From: Shinella sp.
GTDB lineage: Bacteria > Pseudomonadota > Alphaproteobacteria > Rhizobiales > Rhizobiaceae
NCBI GenBank assembly: GCA_003248775.1
Contig: QFQX01000002.1
Span: 1-64,000 of the forward strand
Reading direction: 5' to 3'
DNA: 64,000 bases
The translations under genes were made by a program, and so were the position numbers. Under the pieces are notes generated by a model. That model was given only the letters and a program-made list of their open reading frames with translations, did not search any database and was not told where the DNA came from. Positions 42,799 to 51,510 of this stretch are shown here, one piece after another (position 1 is the stretch's first letter; each line of letters opens with the position of its first letter).

Positions 42799-44404
42799 GG
42801 AAGACACCCTCCAGAACGCGCTCCGGCTTTGTTGGCAGCGAGAGGCCGATCGGTGCTTCGGCGAAGAGAGCCGCGTCCATCACCTTCAGATCATCCGCAA
42901 CGATCAGTGGGAATTCCGATTGGTCGAGAATATGGGCCTGAAGATCGACACCTGGCGCAATCTCCGTCACTACGATACCGGCGGGCGTCAATTTCATCAC
43001 GCAACGCTCGGTGACATAGGTGATGTCCTGTCCCTGCTCGATGGCTCGCTTGCCGGAGAAGGTCACATGCTCCACCTCATTGACGAGCTTGCGGAGCTTA
43101 CCTTCTTTCTCGATGACCAGCCGGCCGCTTTCCATGCCAAGCTTGGCGCCGGCATTGAACATGCCGGAGAAGACGATCTTCCGCGCCCGTGCCGTGATAT
43201 CGATGAAACCGCCGGCCCCTGCCGTCACATGAGGCCGGAAAGCGAGCTTCGACACATTGACCGAACCGTCGCGACCGATTTCCAGGAAGGAAAGCAGCGA
43301 GGCATCGAATCCTGCCCCCTGAAAATAAGTGAACTGATAGGGAGACGGCACGAAGGCATCGGCATTCGAGGCGCAGCCGAAGGCAAAGTCGAGAAGCGGC
43401 ACACCGCCGACAGCACCCTGTTCGATGGCCCAGGTCACGGAGCCGTGCAGACCTTCTTCCAGCAGGACGCGCGGCACGTTTGCCGAAATACCGAAGCCGA
43501 GATTGACCACGCTGCCGCCCTGCAGCTCCTGCGCCACCCGGCGGGCAATCACCTTCTGGATATTGAATTCCGGCACCCGGAAACTGTCCAGCGGGCGGAA
43601 GATCTCGCCCGAGATCGCAGGATCGTAAAGCGTCTGGGTCGTCTGCTTCTGGTCGGGATCGACTACGACATAATCGACCAGCATGCCCGGCACCCGGACA
43701 TCATGGGGCTTCAGGGACCCCTCCTTGGTGATCCGCTTGACCTGCGCGATGACGATGCCGCCATTGTTGCGGGCGGCGAGCGCCTGGTCGAGACCACCGA
43801 GATAAGCACCCTCGTGTTCATAGGTGAGATTGCCGCGCTCATCCGCGGTCGTTGCCCTGATGATTGCAACCTTCGGCACGATGGCCGGGAAATAAAGCCA
43901 TTCCTCGCCCTCGAAGGGTAGCTTTTTCACGACCGGTTCGCGGCTTGCGGCCTCGTTCATGGCGCAGCCCTGACGCGCGGGATCGACGAAGGTTTCGAGC
44001 CCCACCTTGGTCAGGACGCCGGGCCGTTTTGCAGCGGCTTCGCGATGCATGTCGAATAGGATGCCGGAGGGAATGTTGTAGGCCGGGATCTCGTTGTTGG
44101 TGATCATCTGCCAGATCAACGGCGGCTCTGCCGTCGAAGGACCGGAGGGATAGGACCCGCCGATGATCCGGGCCAGCAGGCCCTTGCGGGCGACATGGTC
44201 GACACCCTTGATGCCGCTCATGTCGCCGGCCGCAATCGGATGCAAAGTTGTGATCTCGCGCGGATGGCCGGTCGCCTCGAAGCGCTCGCCGATGGCTTTC
44301 AACATCAGATCAGGGCACCCGAGACCGCTCGACGACGAAACGGTGACAATCGCGCCATCGGGGATGAGGGCAGCAGCTTCCGCCGGAGTAATATGCTTGC
44401 TCAT
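42791..44404 (-). CDS. Family I acyl-CoA:carboxylate CoA-transferase (fused alpha-beta, YdiF-like)
   Basis: This 537-aa protein fuses the two subunits of a 3-oxoacid/acetate CoA-transferase, as in YdiF. The alpha part (about 1-260) has IPDGAIVTVSSSSGLGCPD. The beta part carries the likely catalytic Glu in IEQGAVGGVP, equivalent to the ExGxxG motif. It activates a carboxylic acid by transferring CoA from an acyl-CoA donor. The ATG at 44404 lies 10 bp after the Gfo/Idh/MocA stop. With the following hydratase and aldehyde dehydrogenase it forms the acyl-CoA portion of an unassigned pathway. Confidence 0.9.
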   Translation of the reverse strand: MSKHITPAEAAALIPDGAIVTVSSSSGLGCPDLMLKAIGERFEATGHPREITTLHPIAAGDMSGIKGVDHVARKGLLARIIGGSYPSGPSTAEPPLIWQMITNNEIPAYNIPSGILFDMHREAAAKRPGVLTKVGLETFVDPARQGCAMNEAASREPVVKKLPFEGEEWLYFPAIVPKVAIIRATTADERGNLTYEHEGAYLGGLDQALAARNNGGIVIAQVKRITKEGSLKPHDVRVPGMLVDYVVVDPDQKQTTQTLYDPAISGEIFRPLDSFRVPEFNIQKVIARRVAQELQGGSVVNLGFGISANVPRVLLEEGLHGSVTWAIEQGAVGGVPLLDFAFGCASNADAFVPSPYQFTYFQGAGFDASLLSFLEIGRDGSVNVSKLAFRPHVTAGAGGFIDITARARKIVFSGMFNAGAKLGMESGRLVIEKEGKLRKLVNEVEHVTFSGKRAIEQGQDITYVTERCVMKLTPAGIVVTEIAPGVDLQAHILDQSEFPLIVADDLKVMDAALFAEAPIGLSLPTKPERVLEGVFHG

Positions 44405-44414
44405 CGACGTGAAC

Positions 44415-45419
44415 TCAAAATCCCGTTTCGACCTTGACCGCGTGGCCTGACTTCGCCGCCTCCACGACCGCAAGCCCCGTGGCCAGCGACCAGATGCCAT
44501 CCTCGGCCGTCGCCGACGGCTTGCCTCTGCCGGCGACCGCTGCATGGAAGGCCTCGAGCGCCGTCTCATAGTGATTGTGCTGATCGAGATGCAGTTCGTG
44601 TTCCCCGGACGCGTCGCGCAAAACGACCGTGCCCACAGGCTTTTGGGTCATCACATTGCGAGCAATCAGCGAGCCCTCGGTGCCGTGCACCTCAAAACCG
44701 GTTTCCGCGAACTTCGTGGTGAACCCGTCATGGAACTGAGCGATCAGCCCGGACTCGAAGCGAATGACGCCCATCACCGCGTCTTCCAGACCCGCCTTGC
44801 CCATGCCGCCGGCCTGCGAAAAGGCGATCACCTCGACCGGATTTTCGCCGAGCACGAAACGAAGCGTATCGGCATCGTGCACGGTGATATCGAGGATGAC
44901 CCCGCCACCGGCCTGCGGCTTGTCCAGGCGCCAGCCCTGCAGATGCGGCGGCAGATAGACCGCATGGAAAACGCGCGCAGAAAGTGGCTTCCCGATCCGG
45001 CCATCTACGATTGCTTGATGCATGGCCTTGTGGCTGGCGGCGTTGCGCAGATGATGATTGGTCGCCAGGATAACACCTGCATCGGCCGCAACCTTCGCCA
45101 TTGCATGCGCATCCTCCAGCGAAAGAGCGAGTGGTTTTTCGCAGAGAACATGTTTGCCGGCCTTGGCGGCAGCGATCGCCTGTGGTGCATGAAGCTCGTT
45201 GGTGGTGGAAATGTAGACCGCATCGACCGAGGCATCGCCCAGAAGTTCTTCGACGCTGGTAACGGCCTTGGGAATACCGTTTTCCGCAGCGTAAGCCTGC
45301 CCGCGCTCGGCATTCGTACTCATGACCGAGACGACTTCGCCTCCGGCCGCGCGGATCGCTCCGATCACCCATTCACGGGCGATCGTGCTTGCGCCTATCA
45401 GTCCCCATCGCACTGTCAT
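44415..45419 (-). CDS. Gfo/Idh/MocA-family oxidoreductase
   Basis: This 334-aa NAD(P)-dependent dehydrogenase has a Rossmann domain (VRWGLIGASTIARE, residues 3-16) and the family motif CEKPLALS (about 92-99). A C-terminal alpha/beta substrate domain follows with the metal-free active-site segment GGGVILDITVHDADTLRFVLG. Such enzymes oxidise or reduce sugars, inositols and related carbonyls. The ATG at 45419 follows GGAGGA and overlaps the lacI stop by 4 bp. It is the first enzyme gene of the LacI-led operon. Confidence 0.92.
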   Translation of the reverse strand: MTVRWGLIGASTIAREWVIGAIRAAGGEVVSVMSTNAERGQAYAAENGIPKAVTSVEELLGDASVDAVYISTTNELHAPQAIAAAKAGKHVLCEKPLALSLEDAHAMAKVAADAGVILATNHHLRNAASHKAMHQAIVDGRIGKPLSARVFHAVYLPPHLQGWRLDKPQAGGGVILDITVHDADTLRFVLGENPVEVIAFSQAGGMGKAGLEDAVMGVIRFESGLIAQFHDGFTTKFAETGFEVHGTEGSLIARNVMTQKPVGTVVLRDASGEHELHLDQHNHYETALEAFHAAVAGRGKPSATAEDGIWSLATGLAVVEAAKSGHAVKVETGF

Positions 45420-46462
45420 GCCATCTTCCTCCCGAATATTCCCTGTCCGGCGCCGCAACTCTGCCTAACCACGAGGCGCACAGCGCCCGTGATCGCTTCG
45501 GCATCCGCCTTGTCTGCATTGATCTGTTTCAGCAAAAGCTGGGCAGCGCGCCGGCCCATGCCCTGCGGATCGACCGCAATCGTCGTCAGCGCCGGCACCG
45601 CCGTCTGCGCCTCGATCACATCGTCGAAACCGACGACGGCGAAGTCGCGGCCTGGCTCAAGCCCCCGCGCCCGAAGGCCGTCGCAGACGCCGAAAGCAGC
45701 CGCATCGTTGAAGCACACCGCGCCCGTGGGCTTTTCCGCAAGCAGCATCGCCCGGCCGATCGCCTCCACGCCACCGGCCCGCGATGGCGCGGACGGCACG
45801 ACCAGATCCTCGCTGAACCCCAACCCCGCAGCAGCCATTGCCGCGCGATAACCCTCAAGGCGCTCGGCAAAGACCACCGTATCGGCAAAGCCGCCGATAA
45901 AGGCGATGCGACGATGGCCGAGCGAAACCAGATGCTCGACCGCGGCCACCGTCCCCGCCCGGTTGTCGGACACGAGAGACGACACCTTGGCGCCCGGCAC
46001 ATTGCGTACCACGAGCACAACCGGAATCCCGGCGGACACAAGCGGCTTGAGATCCTTCGCCGTCGTTCCACGCGCCGGCGAGACGATCAGACCCGACACC
46101 CCATGCTCACGCATCGAGGCGATCACCTCGCTCTGCCGGTCGATGCTCTCTCCGGTATTGGCAAGAAACTGCACGAAGCCGGCCGACTGCACGACCATGT
46201 CGACGCCCACCGCAAGCTCGGCAAAGAAGCTGTTGGTCAAATCATTGACCACAACGCCGACGATCTTCGACTTGGCGTTCGACTGGCGCAGGTTGGCCGC
46301 ACCGCGATTATAGACGTATCCAAGGTCCCGCATTGCGACATTGACCTTGGCTCGAGTCGCCTCGCCGACAAGGGGAGAGCCTTGCAGGACAAGCGATACC
46401 GTCGACTTCGACACACCGGCCGCTTCCGCGATATCGACGACGGTGACCCGTCCCTTGCTCAT
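45416..46462 (-). CDS. LacI-family transcriptional regulator of the DUF993 divergon
   Basis: This 348-aa LacI-type repressor has a helix-turn-helix at about 6-30 (VTVVDIAEAAGVSKSTVSLVLQGS) and a periplasmic-binding-like effector domain (about 66-335). The ATG at 46462 follows GGGAGGA. It is the first gene of a five-gene operon and divergent from the DUF993 gene, with two TTGGAAC-type palindromes between them. It therefore probably represses both sides and itself. The inducer is unknown. Confidence 0.93.
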   Translation of the reverse strand: MSKGRVTVVDIAEAAGVSKSTVSLVLQGSPLVGEATRAKVNVAMRDLGYVYNRGAANLRQSNAKSKIVGVVVNDLTNSFFAELAVGVDMVVQSAGFVQFLANTGESIDRQSEVIASMREHGVSGLIVSPARGTTAKDLKPLVSAGIPVVLVVRNVPGAKVSSLVSDNRAGTVAAVEHLVSLGHRRIAFIGGFADTVVFAERLEGYRAAMAAAGLGFSEDLVVPSAPSRAGGVEAIGRAMLLAEKPTGAVCFNDAAAFGVCDGLRARGLEPGRDFAVVGFDDVIEAQTAVPALTTIAVDPQGMGRRAAQLLLKQINADKADAEAITGAVRLVVRQSCGAGQGIFGRKMA

Positions 46463-46505
46463 CCGATTTCCTCCCGGAACCTTCGTCCGCCTTGCCGCTA
46501 GATAA

Positions 46506-46520
46506 TTGGAACGATCCAAA
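46506..46520. promoter_or_regulatory. LacI operator candidate near lacI
   Basis: TTGGAACGATCCAAA is a near-palindrome of the same form as the perfect site at 46661-46676 and lies about 45 bp upstream of the lacI start. Confidence 0.6.
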
Positions 46521-46660
46521 TATGTCAAGCGCCGACCCACGAAATCCCTACAACGAGTCACCCAATCCCTGAAAATAAAGAAATATTTCTATTTTCTCTG
46601 TAAAATATCCGCCTAAAAGTGATTCAAGCATTGCCAAATGATCGAAGAATTTTCTTGAAT

Positions 46661-46676
46661 TTTGGAACGTTCCAAA
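46661..46676. promoter_or_regulatory. LacI operator candidate near the DUF993 gene
   Basis: TTTGGAACGTTCCAAA is a perfect 16-bp palindrome with the central CG typical of LacI-family operators, 33 bp upstream of the DUF993 start codon. Its centre is about 156 bp from that of the second site. Confidence 0.75.
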
Positions 46677-46708
46677 TTATTCAGCAAAAACTTCACAGGA
46701 GGATGGAG

Positions 46709-47875
46709 ATGACTGAGAGCCTGAAACTGCCGGATGAAGGCGGAACCGTTCGCGAGTATCAGCTGGTCGGGACACCGATTTCCCGCCCCTCCTCGCCGCC
46801 GGTCTTCAATCGCATTGCCTATGCGGCGGCCCATGTCGTCTCCGATCCGTTTCGTGACGCCGATCCCTGGAACCGGCCTCAGGTCGACTGGGAAACGACA
46901 ATGGCTTTCCGCCACCACCTGTGGAGCCTCGGCTTCAAGATCGCGGAAGCGATGGACACTTCCCAGCGTGGCATGGGCCTCGACTGGGCCGGGGCGCAGG
47001 AACTCATCAGCCGTTCGCTCGCCGAGGCACGGTCGATGAAGGGCGCCGATCTCGCTTGCGGTGCGGGCACCGACCAGCTCACAGCCGCCGACACCCGCTC
47101 TCTCGACGATGTCATCACCGCCTATGAGGAACAGATCGGCTTCATCGAGAAGCATGGCGGCCGCGCCATCATGATGGCGAGCCGCGCTTTGGCACGCGTT
47201 GCGAGGTCGCCGGAAGATTATGCTCACGTCTACGGACGTATCCTGTCCCAGACCAGGGACAAGGTCGTTCTCCACTGGCTGGGCGAGATGTTCGATCCGC
47301 AGCTTGCCGGCTACTGGGGCTCACAGAGCTTCGAGGCCGCACTCGATTGCGTGATCGATATCATCGAGGCCAACAGGGACAAGGTCGAGGGCATCAAGAT
47401 CTCGCTGCTGGACAACGCCAAGGAAATAGAGTTGCGCCGCCGCCTGCCGGAAGGTGTGCTCTGTTTCACCGGCGACGACTTCAACTATGCCGAACTGATC
47501 GAGGGAGACGGCACGCACTACAGCCATGCGCTGCTCGGTATCTTCGACGCCGTCGCTCCGTCCGCCTCAAAGGCGCTTGCGGCTCTGGCAATTGGCGATA
47601 CGGCAACCTTCCGTGCGGTGATCGAACCGACCGTCCCCCTCTCCCGCAAGATCTTCGAAAGTCCGACCCAATATTACAAGGCAGGTGTCGTTTTCCTTGC
47701 CTGGCTGAACGGCCATCAATCACATTTCAGCCTGCCGGCCGGCATGCAGTCGGCACGCGGTATCCTGCACTATGCCGATATCTTCCGGCTGGCGGATCGG
47801 GCGAACGTGCTCGACAACCCGGAGCTCGCGGCAAGACGCATGAAGAGCCTGCTCGGCGTCTACGGCATCGAGTGA
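46709..47875 (+). CDS. DUF993 / dihydrodipicolinate-synthase-like protein
   Basis: This 388-aa protein of the DUF993 family is predicted to have a TIM-barrel related to dihydrodipicolinate synthase/aldolases. Family blocks visible are FNRIAYAAAHVV, EAMDTAQRG-like EAMDTSQRGMGLDW, LHWLGEMFDP, GIKISLLD (a lysine in the position of a Schiff-base residue), FTGDDFNYAELI and YKAGVVFLAWLNGHQ. The ATG at 46709 is placed six bases after AGGAGG; an ATG at 46703 is too close. It is divergent from lacI and its enzyme genes. Cleavage or formation of a C-C bond next to a keto group is the inferred reaction class. Confidence 0.88.
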   Translation: MTESLKLPDEGGTVREYQLVGTPISRPSSPPVFNRIAYAAAHVVSDPFRDADPWNRPQVDWETTMAFRHHLWSLGFKIAEAMDTSQRGMGLDWAGAQELISRSLAEARSMKGADLACGAGTDQLTAADTRSLDDVITAYEEQIGFIEKHGGRAIMMASRALARVARSPEDYAHVYGRILSQTRDKVVLHWLGEMFDPQLAGYWGSQSFEAALDCVIDIIEANRDKVEGIKISLLDNAKEIELRRRLPEGVLCFTGDDFNYAELIEGDGTHYSHALLGIFDAVAPSASKALAALAIGDTATFRAVIEPTVPLSRKIFESPTQYYKAGVVFLAWLNGHQSHFSLPAGMQSARGILHYADIFRLADRANVLDNPELAARRMKSLLGVYGIE

Positions 47876-47890
47876 GGCCCGCCGGGCCTC
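47874..47890. terminator. Hairpin at the end of the DUF993 gene
   Basis: Arms GAGGCCC (47874-47880) and GGGCCTC (47884-47890) with a 3-nt loop start within the stop codon; CCGTTTT follows at 47896. It is probably a terminator shared by convergent genes. Confidence 0.5.
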
Positions 47891-47927
47891 TCTCACCGTT
47901 TTCGATCACACCGGAACGGATGAAATC

Positions 47928-48680
47928 TCAGTCGTATTCCGGGAAGCGCGGTGTGCTGGCCAGCAGTTTCTGCGTATAGGCGTTCTGCGGGTTCGCGAGG
48001 ATCTCCCGTGTCGGGCCGCTTTCCACGATCCGACCCCGCTCGAGAATGACCAGTTCCTCGCAGAGCAGCGCAACGAGGCTGATGTCATGCGACACCATCA
48101 CCAGTGTCACGGTGTTCGACAACTCTTTCAGGAGCTCGACGATCCGCACGCGAGTGGAAAGATCGAGCGCGCTGACCACCTCGTCCGCAAGGATGATTTC
48201 CGGCCGGGAAACGATCGCCCGGGCAATCGCGATGCGCTGGCGCTGTCCGCCGGAAAATTCATGCGGATAACGGGATGCCGCATCGGCGGGCAATCCGACG
48301 GAGACCAGCGCCTCGGCAACCGCCTGTTTCGGATCGAGACCCGTCTTCAGCGACCGGATCGGCTCGGCGATGATATCGAAAACCGACTGACGCGGATCGA
48401 GCGAGGAATAAGGATCCTGAAACACCGCCTGCATCGAGCGCCGGAAATCCCGCATGAACCCGCGGTTTGCAAGATCGACCGTCCTGCCCTTCAACGCAAT
48501 CTCGCCGGAGACAGGGCTCGCCAACCCCAGCAGCAGGCGCAGCATCGTCGTCTTGCCGGAACCGGATTCGCCGACGATACCGAGATTTCGGCCGGCTTCG
48601 ACCTTGAGACTCACATCGTCAAGCACCCGCTGTCCGCGCCCGTAGCCGAAGGTAACGTTCTTCATTTCAAGCAGGGTCAT
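47928..48680 (-). CDS. Peptide-type ABC transporter ATPase (DppF/OppF type)
   Basis: This 250-aa ATPase has Walker A GESGSGKTT (about 36-44), signature FSGGQRQRIAIARAI and Walker B IILADEVVSALD. It is the second ATPase of a dipeptide/oligopeptide/nickel-family importer and the last gene of the operon. Its ATG overlaps the stop of the first ATPase by 4 bp. Confidence 0.92.
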   Translation of the reverse strand: MTLLEMKNVTFGYGRGQRVLDDVSLKVEAGRNLGIVGESGSGKTTMLRLLLGLASPVSGEIALKGRTVDLANRGFMRDFRRSMQAVFQDPYSSLDPRQSVFDIIAEPIRSLKTGLDPKQAVAEALVSVGLPADAASRYPHEFSGGQRQRIAIARAIVSRPEIILADEVVSALDLSTRVRIVELLKELSNTVTLVMVSHDISLVALLCEELVILERGRIVESGPTREILANPQNAYTQKLLASTPRFPEYD

Positions 48681-49486
48681 AGCGCACTCCTGAGAGCCTG
48701 ATCGAAGGAGCGTGCGGCCGCGAGAAGGCCTTGCGTGTAGGCGTGTTGCGGACGACGAAAAACGTTTCCAACCGGCCCCTGCTCGACCAGTCTGCCCTGC
48801 TGCAACACCACGACACGCTCGGCCGCCATCGCGACGACCGGCAAGTCATGGCTGATGAAAAGCAGCGCCATGCCGCTTTCCCGGACAAGGCTTTCAAGCA
48901 GTTTCAGGATTTCGGCCTGTGTCGTCACATCGAGCGCGGTCGTCGGTTCGTCCGCGATCAGGAGCTTCGGCCGGCAGGCAAGAGCCATGGCGATGGCCGC
49001 GCGCTGGCGCTGACCGCCGGAAATCTCATGCGGCCAGGAATTCGCGATACGCGCGGGATCAGGCAGAAGCACACGTTGCAAAAGCCCGATCACCTCGCCA
49101 TCGATGGCAGAGCGGTCCAAGTTCAAGCCATCCCGGCGACGGCGGCGGCGCACCACTTCCGCCACCTGCCGCCCGATTTTCATCAGCGGATCGAGCGCGG
49201 TCAACGGCTCCTGAAAGACAGTTGCGGCGACATTCCCCCGAAGCGGAACGAGTTCGCGGTCAGACGCGCCGATAATCTGTCTGTCACCGAGACGAACCGA
49301 ACCTTCAGCAGACATGCCGTCCGCCAGAAGGCCGATGGAGGCGAGCGCGGTCAGCGACTTTCCCGAACCGGATTCGCCGATCAGGCCGACGCGTTCACCG
49401 GCCGCAACGGAGAACGATACGTCCGAGACCAGCACGCGCCCGCCTGCCCTGATCGTCAGATTTTCGACCTTGAGGATATCGCTCAT
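48677..49486 (-). CDS. Peptide-type ABC transporter ATPase (DppD/OppD type)
   Basis: This 269-aa ATPase has Walker A GESGSGKSLTAL (about 37-48), the signature region ISGGQRQRAAIAMALA and Walker B LLIADEPTTALD. It pairs with the DppF-type subunit. Its start overlaps the permease stop by 4 bp (ATGA). Both ATPases are separate here, unlike the fused protein in the operon at 7.5 kb. Confidence 0.92.
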   Translation of the reverse strand: MSDILKVENLTIRAGGRVLVSDVSFSVAAGERVGLIGESGSGKSLTALASIGLLADGMSAEGSVRLGDRQIIGASDRELVPLRGNVAATVFQEPLTALDPLMKIGRQVAEVVRRRRRRDGLNLDRSAIDGEVIGLLQRVLLPDPARIANSWPHEISGGQRQRAAIAMALACRPKLLIADEPTTALDVTTQAEILKLLESLVRESGMALLFISHDLPVVAMAAERVVVLQQGRLVEQGPVGNVFRRPQHAYTQGLLAAARSFDQALRSAL

Positions 49487-50346
49487 CGGCGCCTCCTGCG
49501 GGTTGGATCGCCGAAATCGCGCAGGCCGTCAGCCAGGAGATTGAGGCCGATGACCAGCGAAACCAGCGCGATGCCCGGAGCGACCGCGCCGAAGGGCGCG
49601 GTATAAACCGTCCCCTGTGCTTCCTGCAGAAGACGCCCCCAGGACGAATTCGGCGGCGGCGCGCCAAGCCCGAGATAGGAAAGCGAGGCTTCCGCGATGA
49701 CGGCAAGCCCGAACTGCAGCGCCAGATTGACGATCAGCGTCGGCCAGATGTTCGGCAGCACATGAATGAAGACAACGGCCGGCCACGAGGTCCCCGAAAC
49801 GCGCGAAGCGGTGATGTAGTCCATAGCCAGCACGCGCTTGGCAAGAATGCGGGTGAGCCGCGCGATAATGGCGGAACTGGCAATCCCGATGGCAAGGATC
49901 GCCGTCCATAGGCTCGCGCCGTTGCTCGAAGCCACGATCAGCATGGCGACCAGTAGGGTCGGGAATGCGATCAGGATATCGAAGGTGGCGGCGAAGACAT
50001 CATCGAGGGTTCTCGTCGCAAAGGCGGAAATCACCCCGATCGTCACGCCGATCAACGCGCCGATGGCAACCGCGCCCGCGCCAACCACCAGCGCGATGCG
50101 CGAACCGATCATGATCTGGGTCATCAGGTCACGGCCGAGCCGGTCCGTTCCCGCCCAATGCAGGAGCGATGGCGCTTCGAGGCGGCCTCCGACCATGCCT
50201 GTCGGATCGTAGGGCGTCCAGAACAGGCTGACGAGCCCGAGAAGGACGTGAAGCCCGACGACAAGACTCCCGAGCATGAAGTTCGCAGAAACCCTGAAAC
50301 GTTCCTGAGGAGGAGAGACCGGCAATTCCGGATTGTCGACCGTCAT
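49483..50346 (-). CDS. Peptide-type ABC transporter permease (DppC type)
   Basis: This 287-aa permease has a hydrophobic N-terminal anchor (about 23-45), the DppC hallmark WAGTDRLGRDLMTQ and five core membrane segments. The ATPase-contact region is ASRVSGTSWPAVVFIHVLPNIWP. It has the normal length, without the long periplasmic insertion of the OppC-type protein at 9.1 kb. Its start overlaps the DppB-type stop by 4 bp. Confidence 0.92.
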   Translation of the reverse strand: MTVDNPELPVSPPQERFRVSANFMLGSLVVGLHVLLGLVSLFWTPYDPTGMVGGRLEAPSLLHWAGTDRLGRDLMTQIMIGSRIALVVGAGAVAIGALIGVTIGVISAFATRTLDDVFAATFDILIAFPTLLVAMLIVASSNGASLWTAILAIGIASSAIIARLTRILAKRVLAMDYITASRVSGTSWPAVVFIHVLPNIWPTLIVNLALQFGLAVIAEASLSYLGLGAPPPNSSWGRLLQEAQGTVYTAPFGAVAPGIALVSLVIGLNLLADGLRDFGDPTRRRRR

Positions 50347-51317
50347 GCCTTTGCCCCCGTCGCGCGGCTGCGCAGCCGCGGATCGATCAGACGCTGCGCG
50401 ATATCGGCAGCGAAGCCGACGAGGAGCACGAGAAGCGTGGAGATGAACAACACGCCCTGCACATTCGGATAATCCCGCTGCTCGATGCCGAGCAGCAGCA
50501 TCGACCCGAGCCCCGGCAGCGAAAAGACGCGCTCGACCACGACCGCGCCGAGAAGGGTCGAGGCGAGTTCTATGCCGAGAATCGAGATTACCGGCACGGC
50601 ACCGTTGCGGATACCATGGCGGACCAGCGCTTCCGAGAAACCGGAACCGAGCGCCCGCGCCGTCCTGAGATAGTCGCTGCCCAGCACATCCTGCGTGGCG
50701 GAGCGCACATAGCGGATCAGCGACGAAGACATCACCAGGGCGATGGTGATCACCGGCAGGACAAGCGCATGAAACGCCGCCGGCGCATTCGTCCAGCCAC
50801 GCGACGGAAAGCCGCCGGAGGGAAAGAGCCTTAGATTGACCGCGAAAACGGCAACGAGAAGAATGCCGATCCAGAACACCGGCACGGCGATGCCGAGCTG
50901 CGACACGACCGAGAGCAGGACGCCATACCAGCGATCCTGCTTGACCGCCGCGATAATGCCGAGCGGCAGAGCGATCACGATCGCCAGAACGAAAGCCAGC
51001 AGCGTGAGCGGAACGGTGACCGTAAGCCGCTTGCCGATCTCCGCCAGCACCGGCGCGCCGCTGATGAAGGAGTTGCCGAAATCGAAGCGCGCAAGGCTCG
51101 ATACGAAACGGACGAACTGTTCCGAAACAGGCAGGTCGGAACCGACCTGTCGGCGCGCAGCCTCGATCTGCTCAGGGTCAGCACCAACGGAAACCAGCGC
51201 ATTCGCGGGATCACCGGGAAGCAGGCGCAGCAGCAGGAACAGAACGGCCACGGCGATCAGGACCGACAGGACGAGGATCACCGAGCGGCGTATGAGATAG
51301 GCAAGAATGGTCGCCAC
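50343..51317 (-). CDS. Peptide-type ABC transporter permease (DppB type)
   Basis: This 324-aa permease has an N-terminal anchor (LIRRSVILVLSVLIAVAVLFLLLR region), a conserved periplasmic segment (LLPGDPANALV) and five core helices. The coupling loop TARALGSGFSEALVRHGIRN is clear. It is separated from the binding-protein gene by 193 bp that contain a small inverted-repeat element and a hairpin. Confidence 0.92.
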   Translation of the reverse strand: MATILAYLIRRSVILVLSVLIAVAVLFLLLRLLPGDPANALVSVGADPEQIEAARRQVGSDLPVSEQFVRFVSSLARFDFGNSFISGAPVLAEIGKRLTVTVPLTLLAFVLAIVIALPLGIIAAVKQDRWYGVLLSVVSQLGIAVPVFWIGILLVAVFAVNLRLFPSGGFPSRGWTNAPAAFHALVLPVITIALVMSSSLIRYVRSATQDVLGSDYLRTARALGSGFSEALVRHGIRNGAVPVISILGIELASTLLGAVVVERVFSLPGLGSMLLLGIEQRDYPNVQGVLFISTLLVLLVGFAADIAQRLIDPRLRSRATGAKA

Positions 51318-51320
51318 CTT

Positions 51321-51429
51321 TCTAGAGCATTTCCGGCGAAAACGGTTGCGCCCTCAATGCTCTATCTCTCTGTTTTCACGCAATTCCGGACACAAAACCG
51401 GTTCCCGCTTTTGCTGGAATTGCTCTAGA
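51321..51429. repeat. 109-bp intergenic element with TCTAGAGCA-type terminal inverted repeats
   Basis: The stretch begins TCTAGAGCATTTCC and ends with GGAATTGCTCTAGA, an inverted pair with one mismatch. Internal copies of the same words (AATGCTCTATCTC, GCAATTCCGG) are visible. It resembles the short AGAGCATTTCC/GGAATTGCTCT repeats that are frequent between genes of rhizobia. It lies between binding-protein and permease genes and has no coding potential. Confidence 0.6.
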
Positions 51430-51437
51430 CGCAAAAT

Positions 51438-51462
51438 GCCGCCCGAAAATAGTTCGGGCGGC
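51438..51462 (-). terminator. Attenuator-type hairpin after the binding-protein gene
   Basis: A perfect 10-bp stem (51438-51447 with 51453-51462) encloses a 5-nt loop, about 50 bp after the binding-protein stop; ATTTTGC follows on the minus strand. It probably reduces read-through into the permease genes or protects the upstream mRNA. Confidence 0.6.
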
Positions 51463-51510
51463 GCTTGCTGTCGAGCGTGCCGCAGGGATGCCAGCGGCTT
51501 GAACAGTTCG

